From Streptomyces spiroverticillatus (GTDB lineage: Bacteria; Actinomycetota; Actinomycetes; Streptomycetales; Streptomycetaceae): a stretch of 64,000 nt of DNA. The position numbers and the translations under genes were made by a program. Positions 28,033 through 36,611 of the stretch are shown here, piece after piece. The stretch lies in NCBI GenBank assembly GCA_014650415.1, contig BMUX01000021.1, forward strand, positions 1 to 64,000, read 5' to 3'. The first letter of the stretch is position 1; each line of letters starts with the position of its first letter. The notes beneath the pieces are model-generated. The model was given only the letters and a program-made list of their open reading frames with translations, did no database searches and was not told the DNA's origin.

Positions 28033-28130
28033 GAAAAATGCAGTACGGCGCTCGACGCTCATCTGAGCGACTACACCATCAGGCGTGGCGAGAATCACTC
28101 ACCCGTACGCTCATCAGAGCACCCCGAATC

Positions 28131-29258
28131 TCACCCTCCGGACGTGTCCAGCTCCGCCTCGTCACTGATCCCGGCGCAGTCGTACGGGTCCTTCAACCAG
28201 CCATCAGGCAGCACAACCCGCCCATTTCCGGACGTACGCCCCCGAGGCCCATCGGCACCCTCGGGCCACGGCTGGTCCAGATCCAGCTCGCTCAGATGAG
28301 CGTCCATTTCGGCGAGAGAAGACGCCACGGCGAGCTTTTTGCGCATCTCGCCGCCCGTCGAGAAGCCCTTCAGGTACCAGGCCACGTGCTTCCGGAAGTC
28401 GATGACACCCCGTGCCTCGTCCCCGATCCACTCGCCGAGCAGCTCCGCGTGCCGCCGCATCACCACCGCGACCTCCCGCAGCGTGGGCGTCGCCCGCTCC
28501 TCGCGGCCCTCGAAGCCCGCCACCAGGTCGCCGAACAGCCACGGCCGCCCGAGGCAGCCACGGCCCACGACCACGCCGTCACAGCCGGTCTCGCGGACCA
28601 TCCGCAGCGCGTCGTCCGCCGACCAGATGTCGCCGTTGCCCAGCACCGGGATCTCCGGCACGTGCTCCTTCAGGCGTGCGATGGCGTCCCAGTCGGCGGT
28701 GCCGCCGTAGTGCTGGGCGGCCGTGCGGCCGTGCAGGGCGATCGCGGTGACGCCCTCCTCGACGGCGATGCGGCCGGCGTCCAGGAAGGTGATGTGGTCG
28801 TCGTCGATGCCCTTGCGCATCTTCATCGTCACGGGCAGGTCGCCCGCGTTGCTCACGGCCTCGTGCAGGATCGCGCGCAGCAGCGGCCGCTTGTACGGCA
28901 GCGCCGAGCCGCCGCCCTTGCGGGTCACCTTGGGCACCGGGCAGCCGAAGTTCAGGTCGATGTGGTCGGCGAGGTCCTCGTCCACGATCATGCGGACCGC
29001 CTTGCCGACGGTGACCGGGTCGACTCCGTACAGCTGGATGGAGCGCGGCTGCTCGCTCGCGTCGAAGCGGATGAGCTGCATCGTCTTCTCGTTGCGCTCG
29101 ACCAGCGCCCGCGTCGTGATCATCTCGCTCACGAACAGCCCCTTTCCGCCGGAGAACTCACGGCAGAGGGTCCGGAAGGGGGCGTTCGTGATGCCTGCCA
29201 TGGGCGCGAGCACCACGGGCGGCTGCACGACATGGGGGCCGATGTTGAGCGAGGTCAT
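28131..29258 (-). CDS. dusB: tRNA-dihydrouridine synthase
   Basis: 375 residues from the ATG at 29258. FMN-dependent Dus enzyme: VLAPMAGITNAPFR at the start, DLNFGCPVPKVTRKGGGSAL with the catalytic Cys, HGRTAAQHYGG and GNGDIWSADDA. It reduces uridines in the D-loop of tRNA. The C-terminal helical domain is present, with an extra tail of about 40 residues. Its start has GAGG too close to act as a ribosome binding site. It is divergent from an MFS transporter gene, with only 67 bp between the starts. Confidence 0.92.
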   Translation of the reverse strand: MTSLNIGPHVVQPPVVLAPMAGITNAPFRTLCREFSGGKGLFVSEMITTRALVERNEKTMQLIRFDASEQPRSIQLYGVDPVTVGKAVRMIVDEDLADHIDLNFGCPVPKVTRKGGGSALPYKRPLLRAILHEAVSNAGDLPVTMKMRKGIDDDHITFLDAGRIAVEEGVTAIALHGRTAAQHYGGTADWDAIARLKEHVPEIPVLGNGDIWSADDALRMVRETGCDGVVVGRGCLGRPWLFGDLVAGFEGREERATPTLREVAVVMRRHAELLGEWIGDEARGVIDFRKHVAWYLKGFSTGGEMRKKLAVASSLAEMDAHLSELDLDQPWPEGADGPRGRTSGNGRVVLPDGWLKDPYDCAGISDEAELDTSGG

Positions 29259-29313
29259 TACCTCATTGTCGCCCACGCCCCGCACCCGATCGAGCGGTTT
29301 CTTTAGTTATCCG

Positions 29314-29325
29314 TACTATCGAAAG
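29314..29325 (+). promoter_or_regulatory. -10 element and probable leaderless start of the MFS gene
   Basis: TACTAT (29314-29319) lies six bases before the ATG at 29326, with no Shine-Dalgarno sequence between. The surrounding AT-rich bases contain an imperfect dyad (CTTTAG ... AAAG) that may bind a regulator. Transcription from the A of ATG, or close to it, would give a leaderless mRNA. Confidence 0.5.
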
Positions 29326-30792
29326 ATGTCCGTCGCCACTTCGCCGCAGCTCTCCCACCGCCGCCGGATGCTGGTCCTCGGCATCTGCTGCATGAGCCTG
29401 CTGATCGTCAGCCTCGACAACACGGCGCTCAACGTCGCCCTGCCCTCCATGCAGCGCGAGCTGGACGCGAGCGTGGCCGGGATGCAGTGGACCATCGACG
29501 CGTACACGCTCGTCCTCGCCTCGCTGCTGATGCTCGCCGGGTCGACGGCCGACCGGATCGGGCGGCGCAAGGTGTTCATGGCGGGCCTGGTGCTGTTCAC
29601 GCTGGGCTCGCTGCTGTGCTCGCTGGCCCCCAACCTCGCATCGCTCGTCGCCTTCCGCGCCGTCCAGGCGATCGGCGGCTCGATGCTCAACCCGGTCGCG
29701 ATGTCGATCATCACCAACACCTTCACCGACCCGCGCGAACGCGCCCGCGCCATCGGCGTCTGGGGCGGCGTGGTCGGCATATCCATGGCCGCCGGTCCCC
29801 TGATCGGCGGCCTGCTCGTCGACTCGGTGGGCTGGCGGTCGATCTTCTGGGTCAACCTCCCGGTCGGCCTCGCGGCCCTGCTGCTGACTCTCCGGTACGT
29901 TCCCGAGTCGCGCGCCCCCAAGGCCCGCAAGGCCGACCCGGTGGGCCAACTCCTGGTGATCGCGCTGCTCGCCTCGCTGACGTACGCGATCATCGAGGCC
30001 CCGGAGGCGGGCTGGGGCTCGCCGCTCACGCTGTCGCTGGCCGGGGTCGCGGTGCTCGCGCTCGTCGCCCTGGTGCTGTACGAGCCCCGGCGGGCCGAGC
30101 CGCTGATCGACCTGCGGTTCTTCCGGAGCGCTCCGTTCAGCGGTGCCACGGTCATTGCGATCTGCGCGTTCGCCTCGCTGGCCGGGTTCCTCTTCCTCAA
30201 CACCCTGTACCTCCAGAACGTACGCGGGCTGTCCGCCCTGCACGCCGGGCTGTACATGCTGCCCATGGCCGCCATGACCTTCGTCTGCGCACCGCTGTCC
30301 GGGCGGCTGGTCGGAACGCGCGGGCCCCGGCTCTCCCTGCTCATCGCGGGGACGGCGATGACGGCGAGCGCGGTGCTGTTCGCGGGCTTCAAGGCGGAGA
30401 CGAACACGGCGCTGATGTTCACCGGGTACGTGCTCTTCGGCATCGGCTTCGGCGTGGTCAACGCGCCGATCACCAACACGGCGGTCTCCGGGATGCCGCG
30501 CGCCCAGGCCGGGGTCGCGGCCGCCGTCGCCTCCACCAGCCGCCAGGTGGGCTCCACCCTCGGGGTCGCCGTGATCGGGGCGGTGATCGCGGCGGGGGTC
30601 AGCGGGACCTCGTCCGCCGACGGCTTCGTGGAAGCGGCCGTCCCGGCGTGGTGGGTGATCGCCGGGTGCGGGCTTGCCGTGCTCCTCGTCGGGGCGCTGA
30701 CCAGCGGGAAGTGGGCCAAGGGAACGGCGCTGCGGACGGCCGGGCGGCTGGCGGAGCCGGCGGTTCAGGAGGCGTCGCCCGCCAGGGCGTGA
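29326..30792 (+). CDS. MFS drug-efflux transporter (DHA2, 14 helices)
   Basis: 488 residues with 14 predicted helices. DHA2 motifs: LDNTALNVALPSM in helix 1, GSTADRIGRRKVF after helix 2, and GPLIGGLLVDSVGWRSIF in the helix 5/6 region. Such proton-driven pumps export drugs and dyes. Its 3' end overlaps the MmyB-like regulator gene by 28 bp on the opposite strand. A second DHA2 pump gene lies on the other side of that regulator. Confidence 0.9.
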   Translation: MSVATSPQLSHRRRMLVLGICCMSLLIVSLDNTALNVALPSMQRELDASVAGMQWTIDAYTLVLASLLMLAGSTADRIGRRKVFMAGLVLFTLGSLLCSLAPNLASLVAFRAVQAIGGSMLNPVAMSIITNTFTDPRERARAIGVWGGVVGISMAAGPLIGGLLVDSVGWRSIFWVNLPVGLAALLLTLRYVPESRAPKARKADPVGQLLVIALLASLTYAIIEAPEAGWGSPLTLSLAGVAVLALVALVLYEPRRAEPLIDLRFFRSAPFSGATVIAICAFASLAGFLFLNTLYLQNVRGLSALHAGLYMLPMAAMTFVCAPLSGRLVGTRGPRLSLLIAGTAMTASAVLFAGFKAETNTALMFTGYVLFGIGFGVVNAPITNTAVSGMPRAQAGVAAAVASTSRQVGSTLGVAVIGAVIAAGVSGTSSADGFVEAAVPAWWVIAGCGLAVLLVGALTSGKWAKGTALRTAGRLAEPAVQEASPARA

Positions 30793-31685
30793 AGGCGCTC
30801 CAGCCGCTCGCGGGTCTGAGCGTCGACCGGCGGATAGCTCACCAGGCGGGGGCCGCTGGTGGGGCCGTTGCCGGGGCTCAGCCAGAGGTTGACGTGCTCG
30901 ACGTGGAGCAGGCCGACCTCGCTGTTGCGCAGGAACTTGGTGTGGCTGGTGTGTTCGACGACCTCGTGCCGGTCCCACAGCTCGCAGAACTCCGCCGACT
31001 CGGTCCGCAGCCGGTTCAGCAGCGCCTTCCAGGCGGGCTCGGCCAGATGGCCGGCCATCGAGGCACGGAATTTGGCGGCCATCGCCCGGGTGACCCGGGG
31101 CAGGTCGTCCATGGACGCGCGCCACTGGTCGTTGGTGAAGGCCAGCAGCATGGAGTTGCGGTCCTCGCGGGCCAGCGCGTCGAGGTCGCAGAGCAGCCGG
31201 GCGTACGAGCGGTTGTACGCGAGGATGTCGTACCGGCTGTTCTGCACGCACGCCGGGATCGGGTCCAGCTGCCGCAGCAGCGCCTGGTAGGCCGGGGTGA
31301 CCGTCGGGCAGGGCCCGTTGGGGGCGGGGTCCGGGGTACCGGCGAGCGCGAAGAGGTGCGAGCGCTCGACCCGGTCCATGCGCAGGGCGCGCGCGATGGC
31401 GTCCAGGACCTGCGGCGAGACCTGGATGTCGCGGGCCTGCTCCAGCCACGTGTACCAGGTCACCCCGACCGCTGCGAGCTGCGCGACCTCCTCGCGGCGC
31501 AGCCCGGGGGTGCGGCGGCGGGCGCCCCGGACCAGGCCGACCTGCTCGGGGGTGATGCGCTCGCGGCGGCTGCGCAGGAAGGCGGCGAGTTCGGCGCGGC
31601 GGGCGTCGGGGGCGGGGTGCGCCACCGGCTGCGCAGGCTGCGCAGGAACCGTCGGCCGCGTGCGAGCCTGTGCCATCGTCGTCAT
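30765..31685 (-). CDS. Helix-turn-helix transcriptional regulator, MmyB-like
   Basis: 306 residues from the ATG at 31685. XRE-type HTH at about 35-95 (RRTPGLRREEVAQLAAVGVTWYTW) followed by an MmyB-like ligand-binding domain of PAS fold (ILAYNRSYARLL, RDRNSMLLAF region, HTKFLRNSEVGLL). MmyB-type regulators usually control a divergent neighbour, here the MFS gene 112 bp away, and are thought to bind fatty acids. The intergenic repeat at 31742-31771 is the likely operator. Confidence 0.85.
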   Translation of the reverse strand: MTTMAQARTRPTVPAQPAQPVAHPAPDARRAELAAFLRSRRERITPEQVGLVRGARRRTPGLRREEVAQLAAVGVTWYTWLEQARDIQVSPQVLDAIARALRMDRVERSHLFALAGTPDPAPNGPCPTVTPAYQALLRQLDPIPACVQNSRYDILAYNRSYARLLCDLDALAREDRNSMLLAFTNDQWRASMDDLPRVTRAMAAKFRASMAGHLAEPAWKALLNRLRTESAEFCELWDRHEVVEHTSHTKFLRNSEVGLLHVEHVNLWLSPGNGPTSGPRLVSYPPVDAQTRERLERLHALAGDAS

Positions 31686-31741
31686 GCCCCCAGCATCGCG
31701 GTCGGCCGGCGGTCCCGGAAGCCCGGTGCCGGGTAGTGCCA

Positions 31742-31771
31742 GTACCAGGATAAGGAGACTCTGGTACCAGG
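31742..31771. promoter_or_regulatory. Operator-like repeats between the MmyB-like regulator and MFS genes
   Basis: GTACCAGG occurs twice (31742-31749 and 31764-31771), 22 bp apart, which is two helical turns. The second copy is part of the perfect palindrome CTGGTACCAG (31761-31770). The site lies between the divergent starts and is the natural target of the MmyB-like regulator. Confidence 0.55.
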
Positions 31772-31797
31772 CTCCGGGGCTGCGGACAGTGGCTTCC

Positions 31798-33246
31798 GTG
31801 ACCACAACGACCACGCTCTCCCCGACGTCCGCTCCCCCTTCCGCTTCCGCCTCCCTGCCGGTGCCGCCGGTGCTCGGGCCTCTCGGGCTGTTCACGGTGC
31901 TGCTCGGAGCGGCGCTCCCTCTGATCGACTTCTTCATCGTCAACGTCGCCCTGCCGACCATCGACCACGAACTCGCCGCGGGCCCGGCCGTGCTGGAGCT
32001 GATCGTCGCCGGGTACGGGGTGGCATACGCCGTGCTGCTCGTGCTCGGCGGGCGGCTCGGCGACATGTTCGGCCGCCGCAGGCTGTTCCTGTGGGGCATG
32101 GCCGCGTTCGGCGTCACCTCCCTGGCCTGCGGGCTCGCCCCCGACGCGTGGACGCTCGTCGCGGCGCGGATCGCCCAGGGGGCGGCGTCCGCCCTGATGC
32201 TGCCGCAGGTGCTGGCCACCATCCAGGCGTCGACGGCGGGGGCCCGCCGGGCGAAGGCGATGGGACTGTACGGGGCGACGGCGGGCCTCGCCGCGGTCGC
32301 CGGGCAGATACTGGGCGGCCTCCTCGTCGCCGCCGACCTGGCCGGTACGGGCTGGCGGTCGGTGTTCCTGGTGAACGTGCCCGTGGTGGTCGTCGGACTG
32401 CTGCTCGCGGGGCGCGCGGTGCCGGAGAGCCGCTCGGAGCGGCCCGCGCCCGTCGACGTACCCGGAACGCTGCTCCTGGCCCTGTCCCTGTGCACGCTGC
32501 TGGTGCCGCTGACCGAGGGCCGGGCGGCGGGGTGGCCGCTGTGGACGTGGCTGTCGCTTGGGGCTTTCCCCTTCGTGGCGCTGGCCTTCTTGCTGGTGGA
32601 GCGGCGGGCGGACCGGGCCGGGCGGGTGCCGCTGGTGCCGCCGAGCCTGTTCGCGGTGGCGTCGATGCGGCGGGGGCTGCCGCCGATCGTGCCGTTCTCG
32701 GTGAACTTCGGCGGGTACATGTTCGTGCTCGCGGTGGCCCTGCAGCAGGGGCTCGGCAAGGGGGCGGTGGCGGCCGGGGCCACGCTGGTGCCGATGGCGC
32801 TGGCGTACTTCGGGGCGTCGCTGGCCGGGCCGAGGCTGATCGGCCGGTGGGGCGGGCGGGTCGCGGTGGCCGGGTCGGTCATCCAGGGGGTCGGCTTCGT
32901 GGTGCTGCTGGTGACGGTGTGGCGGGGGTGGCCGGACCTGGGGTTCTTCACGCTGCTTCCGGCGATGGTGCTGACGGGGCTGGGGCAGGGGCTCCAGCTG
33001 CCGGTGCTGATGCGGATCGTCCTGTCGGACGTGCCGGCGGAGCGGGCGGGCGTGGGCAGCGGCGTCATGATCACCGCCCAGCAGGCGTCGCTGGCGCTGG
33101 GGGTGGCGACGCTGGGGACGCTCTTCATGGGGCTGGCTTCGGCGGTGGGGATGCGGGAGGCGCTGGTGTGGACGGCGGTGGCGCACTTGGGGCTGGCGGG
33201 GGTGACGGGGGCACTTGGGCTGCGGTTGCCACGGCTGGTGGGCTGA
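31798..33246 (+). CDS. MFS transporter (DHA2 family), regulator-linked
   Basis: 482 residues from the GTG at 31798. Fourteen predicted helices after a Ser/Pro/Thr-rich start; LIDFFIVNVALPTI in helix 1, GGRLGDMFGRRRLFL after helix 2, and GWRSVFLVNVPV. It is divergent from the MmyB-like regulator gene and presumably controlled by it. No clear ribosome binding site precedes the GTG. Substrates are unknown; the family exports antibiotics and biocides. Confidence 0.88.
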   Translation: MTTTTTLSPTSAPPSASASLPVPPVLGPLGLFTVLLGAALPLIDFFIVNVALPTIDHELAAGPAVLELIVAGYGVAYAVLLVLGGRLGDMFGRRRLFLWGMAAFGVTSLACGLAPDAWTLVAARIAQGAASALMLPQVLATIQASTAGARRAKAMGLYGATAGLAAVAGQILGGLLVAADLAGTGWRSVFLVNVPVVVVGLLLAGRAVPESRSERPAPVDVPGTLLLALSLCTLLVPLTEGRAAGWPLWTWLSLGAFPFVALAFLLVERRADRAGRVPLVPPSLFAVASMRRGLPPIVPFSVNFGGYMFVLAVALQQGLGKGAVAAGATLVPMALAYFGASLAGPRLIGRWGGRVAVAGSVIQGVGFVVLLVTVWRGWPDLGFFTLLPAMVLTGLGQGLQLPVLMRIVLSDVPAERAGVGSGVMITAQQASLALGVATLGTLFMGLASAVGMREALVWTAVAHLGLAGVTGALGLRLPRLVG

Positions 33247-33662
33247 ACCTCCTTGGGCGGAGCCCCTTTCCGCCGCCCCCTTCCTCCTTCCCCGTAGCCC
33301 CCTTGGGCGGCGGGGCCCCCCCGGGGGCGGGACGGGCGGGCAAGGGGGCGGCCCCTCCCGCTCCCGGCCCGCCCCGGTACCGGCCCCTGCCCGCACCCCC
33401 GATACCGGGTGCGCGCGGCCCCGGGGCCCTCGGGGCGCCTCCCGGTGCCGGGTGCGTGAAGCTCCGGCCCGCTGGGCCAAGGAGGCCCCAGCCCCGCCCC
33501 TTCACCTAAAGCGCTCGGCCGCGCGGCTGGGTGGGGGGCTGGGCGCGCAGTTCCCCGCGCCCCTGAAGGGGCGCGGAAAGGGGGCGTCCCGCAAGGGATG
33601 GGCGGTTCCGCGCGGCGGTAGTCGCACAGCCCCGCGCCCCTGAAGGGGCGCGTCCGCGCATG
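33247..33662. repeat. Intergenic region with two copies of a Streptomyces hairpin repeat
   Basis: About 415 bp without a gene. Two copies of the stem CGCGCCCC-TGAA-GGGGCGCG lie at 33555-33576 and 33633-33652, each preceded by GCAGTTCC- or CACAGCC-like bases. This palindrome with a GAA loop is scattered between genes in many Streptomyces genomes. The left 200 bp are C/G-rich without further structure that I can support. Confidence 0.6.
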
Positions 33663-33702
33663 CGAGTGGGCCCGCACCGATACCCCGGTGCGGGCCCACT
33701 CG
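33663..33702 (-). terminator. Perfect 17-bp hairpin downstream of the DUF6243 gene
   Basis: CGAGTGGGCCCGCACCG (33663-33679) pairs exactly with CGGTGCGGGCCCACTCG (33686-33702) around a 6-base loop. It starts 9 bp beyond the stop of the small gene on the minus strand and is its terminator. Confidence 0.8.
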
Positions 33703-33710
33703 GACACTGG

Positions 33711-33914
33711 TCAGCTCTGGTCGGTGTCCTCGGCCGGCTGCACGGGAGCAGCCTTCTCGCGCATCTTGGCGAGCAGCTCGGCCTTCTTCTCCGCCGCCGT
33801 CGCCCGGTCCGCGTTGCGGTGCGGGCCGTTGTTGGCGCGCTCGGCGCGCGACTGGCGCTTGCGCTGGCCGCCGCCCTGGCCCACGGGGTTGTTGATGTTC
33901 TTGCTGGTGGTCAT
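33711..33914 (-). CDS. Small basic protein, DUF6243-like
   Basis: 67 residues: MTTSKNINNPVGQGGGQRKR, then SRAERANNGPHRNADRATA and a Lys/Ala-rich helix (AEKKAELLAKMREKAAP). The family is widespread in Streptomyces and of unknown function. It is mostly polar and probably cytoplasmic or nucleic-acid-associated by charge; this is inference. A strong terminator follows directly. Confidence 0.7.
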   Translation of the reverse strand: MTTSKNINNPVGQGGGQRKRQSRAERANNGPHRNADRATAAEKKAELLAKMREKAAPVQPAEDTDQS

Positions 33915-34075
33915 GGGAGTTCTCCCGAAGTGGTCTGAAGTGATCTACGGATGCGTCGGTGGGGGGACGGGCGCAGCGGGGCCCGTCGCGCTCTCACTCG
34001 TAAATCGGCGTCTGGAAGAACATGACCATGACGGTACCCGGTCCCGGCGAGCCCGTGCACCAGAATTTGCCGCCG

Positions 34076-34732
34076 TCAGCCGCTGCCCTTAAGGAAGCGC
34101 AGGACGGCCAGGACACGGCGGTGGTCGGCGTCCGCGCGGGGCAGGTCCAGCTTGGCGAGGATGGAGTTGATGTGCTTGGCGACCGCGCTCTCGCTGAGCA
34201 CGAGCTGGGCGGCGATGCCCGCGTTGGAGCGGCCCTCGGCCATGGAGGCGAGGACTTCGCGTTCGCGTTCGGTGAGGCGGTCCAGGGGGTCGCTGCCCCG
34301 GCGGACCAGGAGCTGGGCGACGACCTGGGGGTCGAGGGCCGTGCCCCCGTCGGCGACCCGGCGCAGGGCCTCGATGAACTCCTCGACGTCCGCGACCCGT
34401 TGCTTGAGGAGGTAGCCGATCCCGGAGGTGTGCCGGGCGAGCAGTTCCGCCGCGTACCGCTCCTCGACGTACTGGGAGAGCATGAGGACGGCCGTCTCGG
34501 GCCATCTCTCGCGCAGGGTGAGGGCAGCGCGGATGCCCTCGTCGGTGAAGGACGGGGGCATCCGGACGTCGACGACCGCCAGGTCCGGGCGATGTTCCTC
34601 GACGGCCACCAGCAAGCCGTCCGCGTCGTCGCACTCGGCGACGACGTCGAAGCCCGCCATGTCGAGGATCTTCACGACCCCCATGCGGAGGAGGACGGAG
34701 TCCTCGGCTATCACTGCGCGGCGGCGCTGCAC
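34076..34732 (-). CDS. NarL/LuxR-family response regulator
   Basis: 218 residues from the GTG at 34732, which overlaps the kinase gene by 22 bp. Receiver domain (AEDSVLLRMG, phospho-acceptor Asp in VVDVRMPPSF) and a LuxR-type HTH (LTEREREVLASMAEG, GIAAQLVLSESAV). It is the partner of the kinase encoded just upstream. It is very similar in layout to the regulator at 13131-13775, suggesting that the two systems are paralogues. Confidence 0.9.
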   Translation of the reverse strand: MQRRRAVIAEDSVLLRMGVVKILDMAGFDVVAECDDADGLLVAVEEHRPDLAVVDVRMPPSFTDEGIRAALTLRERWPETAVLMLSQYVEERYAAELLARHTSGIGYLLKQRVADVEEFIEALRRVADGGTALDPQVVAQLLVRRGSDPLDRLTEREREVLASMAEGRSNAGIAAQLVLSESAVAKHINSILAKLDLPRADADHRRVLAVLRFLKGSG

Positions 34733-35991
34733 GGCAACTCCACGGTCATCACGGTCGGTCCCCCGGTGGGGCTGCTCAGGCGGAACGTGCCGTCGACGGA
34801 GGACACCCGCTGCGCGAGGCCGCGCAGTCCGGTGCCGCCCGCGAGGTCGGCACCGCCCGTTCCGTCGTCGGTGACGATCACCCGCAGTATCTCCCCGAGC
34901 CGGGTCACGGTCACCTCCGCCCTGGTCGCGCGGGCGTGCTTGGCGACGTTGGTGAGGGCTTCGGAGACGACGAAGTAGGCGACCGCCTCGACGGCGGGTT
35001 CGGGGCGGGCGGGGATGTCCGCGCGCAGCCGTACGGGGAAGGGGGCACGGGCGGCGAGGCCCGACAGGGCGGCGTCCAGGCCGAGTTCGTCCAGGACGGA
35101 CGGGTGCAGGCCGCGCACCAGGTTGTTCAGCTCCTCGATGGCTTCCTTCGCCGCCCGGTGGGCCTCGTCGATGACCTGCTGCGCCTCGGGCGGCAGGTCC
35201 TTCAGCGTCGCCTTCGCGATGCCCAGGTTGAGGGCCATGGAGACCAGGTGCTGCTGGGCGCCGTCGTGCAGGTCCCGTTCGATGCGCCGCCGTTCGGCGT
35301 CCGCCGCGTCCACCGCTCCGGCCCGGCTCTCGGTGAGGTCGGACACCCGCTGCTTGAGGGCCTCGGCCTTGTCGTCGCGCAACAGGGCCGGGGCGATGCG
35401 CTGTTCCAGCCGTACGAGGGCCGCGGCCGCCGGGGGCACGGCGAAGAGCGCTCCGACCCCTGCCGCCATGACGAACGCCGACCAGGTGGTGTAGTTCTGG
35501 TGCGCCTGCCGGAAGCCCATCGGCAGCAGCCATTCCCACGCGTACACGGTCGTCCCGGCGACGGCGAGCAACAGCAGTGCCAGCACCGCGAGTTCGAGCA
35601 CGGCCAGGCACGGCCCCACCAGCCAGTGGTACGCGAACTGCCGCCGCGCCACCGCGAACCGCAGCCGGGGTATCTCCCTCCCGCACAGCTCCCGGAACCG
35701 CCACCGCTGCGCCCCGGTGAGCCCGAACCCGGCGACCAGGATCAGCGCGAGGGCCACCGGCAGGACGTACGGCGCCGCGTCCGAGCTTCCGTCCAGGAGC
35801 CCGACCAGCTGCGTCGTCGCCCACAGGAACAGCGGCGCGGTGAGCAGGTGCAGCGGCACCCCCGAGGCCACGAAGGCGAGGTCGCGCCGCAGCCGGGTGC
35901 GGGAGCGGGCCCAGCGGGACCGCCGCTCGGGTCCCGCCCGGGACAGCAGCTGTGCGAGCGGCCCGGGGGCGCCCTGGGTCAGGAGGTTCAT
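34711..35991 (-). CDS. Sensor histidine kinase (HisKA_3) with membrane domain
   Basis: 426 residues from the ATG at 35991. N-terminal sensor with about four helices, a HisKA_3 domain with RRIERDLHDGAQQHLVS, and an ATPase domain with VVSEALTNVAKHARA and DDGTGGADLAGGTGLRGL. It should phosphorylate the overlapping response regulator. The long upstream frame is ignored because the ATG at 35991 is preceded by nothing resembling a conserved domain. The signal is unknown. Confidence 0.88.
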   Translation of the reverse strand: MNLLTQGAPGPLAQLLSRAGPERRSRWARSRTRLRRDLAFVASGVPLHLLTAPLFLWATTQLVGLLDGSSDAAPYVLPVALALILVAGFGLTGAQRWRFRELCGREIPRLRFAVARRQFAYHWLVGPCLAVLELAVLALLLLAVAGTTVYAWEWLLPMGFRQAHQNYTTWSAFVMAAGVGALFAVPPAAAALVRLEQRIAPALLRDDKAEALKQRVSDLTESRAGAVDAADAERRRIERDLHDGAQQHLVSMALNLGIAKATLKDLPPEAQQVIDEAHRAAKEAIEELNNLVRGLHPSVLDELGLDAALSGLAARAPFPVRLRADIPARPEPAVEAVAYFVVSEALTNVAKHARATRAEVTVTRLGEILRVIVTDDGTGGADLAGGTGLRGLAQRVSSVDGTFRLSSPTGGPTVMTVELPCSAAAQ

Positions 35992-36179
35992 GATCCGACG
36001 GTAGACGGTGGGTCTGACAGCCCGACAGGAAGCCTGTTGCCGTGCGGGGGTGCAACTGGTGCCACCCCAGGTCGGCAAGCAGCATTCCTGACCCGGGCCC
36101 CCGAAATCCGGAGTGTGGATCACGAGACAGAGAGCCCGGCAGCCGGGCCCCGCCACCCCCGGAAGGACCCCGTCCCGCC

Positions 36180-36611
36180 ATGGCCCTCCTCGCCCTCGAC
36201 TCCCCCGTACCGACGGCCCTCTGGCAGGGCAGGCTCCTCACCCTCGCCGGGCTCGCACTGCTCCCGTGGATGGGTTACCTGGCCGCGACCCTGCCGCCCG
36301 CCGAGGCCGCCGCCTGGATAGCCCTCGACTCGCTGGAGGCCGTCTGTCTCCTCGCCGCCGGTGCGCGCCGGAGCACCGGTCGCCCCGCCCGCCTGCCCGC
36401 CGCCGGAGCCGCCCTGCTCCTCACCGCCGACGCCTGCGTCGACCTGCTCACCTCCGCGCCCGGCACGGAACTCGCCGCCGCCCTCGCCATGGCGCTGTGC
36501 GCGGAACTCCCGCTGGCCGCACTCTGCGCCGCCCTGGCACGCCGGAGCCCCCGGCCGCGTACCGCAGCGACCGGGGGCTCAGCAACGTACAAGCGGATCA
36601 GCAGCCGATGA
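36180..36611 (+). CDS. Small four-helix membrane protein, unknown function
   Basis: 143 residues from the ATG at 36180 (GGAAGGA upstream). Four hydrophobic helices at about 18-40, 45-62, 70-92 and 97-120, then a basic, Arg-rich tail. The 3' end overlaps glyS by 14 bp on the opposite strand. I do not recognise a family, but the leading ribosome binding site and membrane pattern support a real gene. Confidence 0.65.
   Translation: MALLALDSPVPTALWQGRLLTLAGLALLPWMGYLAATLPPAEAAAWIALDSLEAVCLLAAGARRSTGRPARLPAAGAALLLTADACVDLLTSAPGTELAAALAMALCAELPLAALCAALARRSPRPRTAATGGSATYKRISSR

Noticed and set aside
29326..33246. Two MFS pumps plus regulator as part of an antibiotic cluster
   Set aside because: No biosynthetic genes are present on either side.
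29263..33480. 1405-codon minus-strand frame
   Set aside because: It runs across two MFS genes and the regulator in the wrong frame; its His/Arg/Pro-rich content shows no domain.
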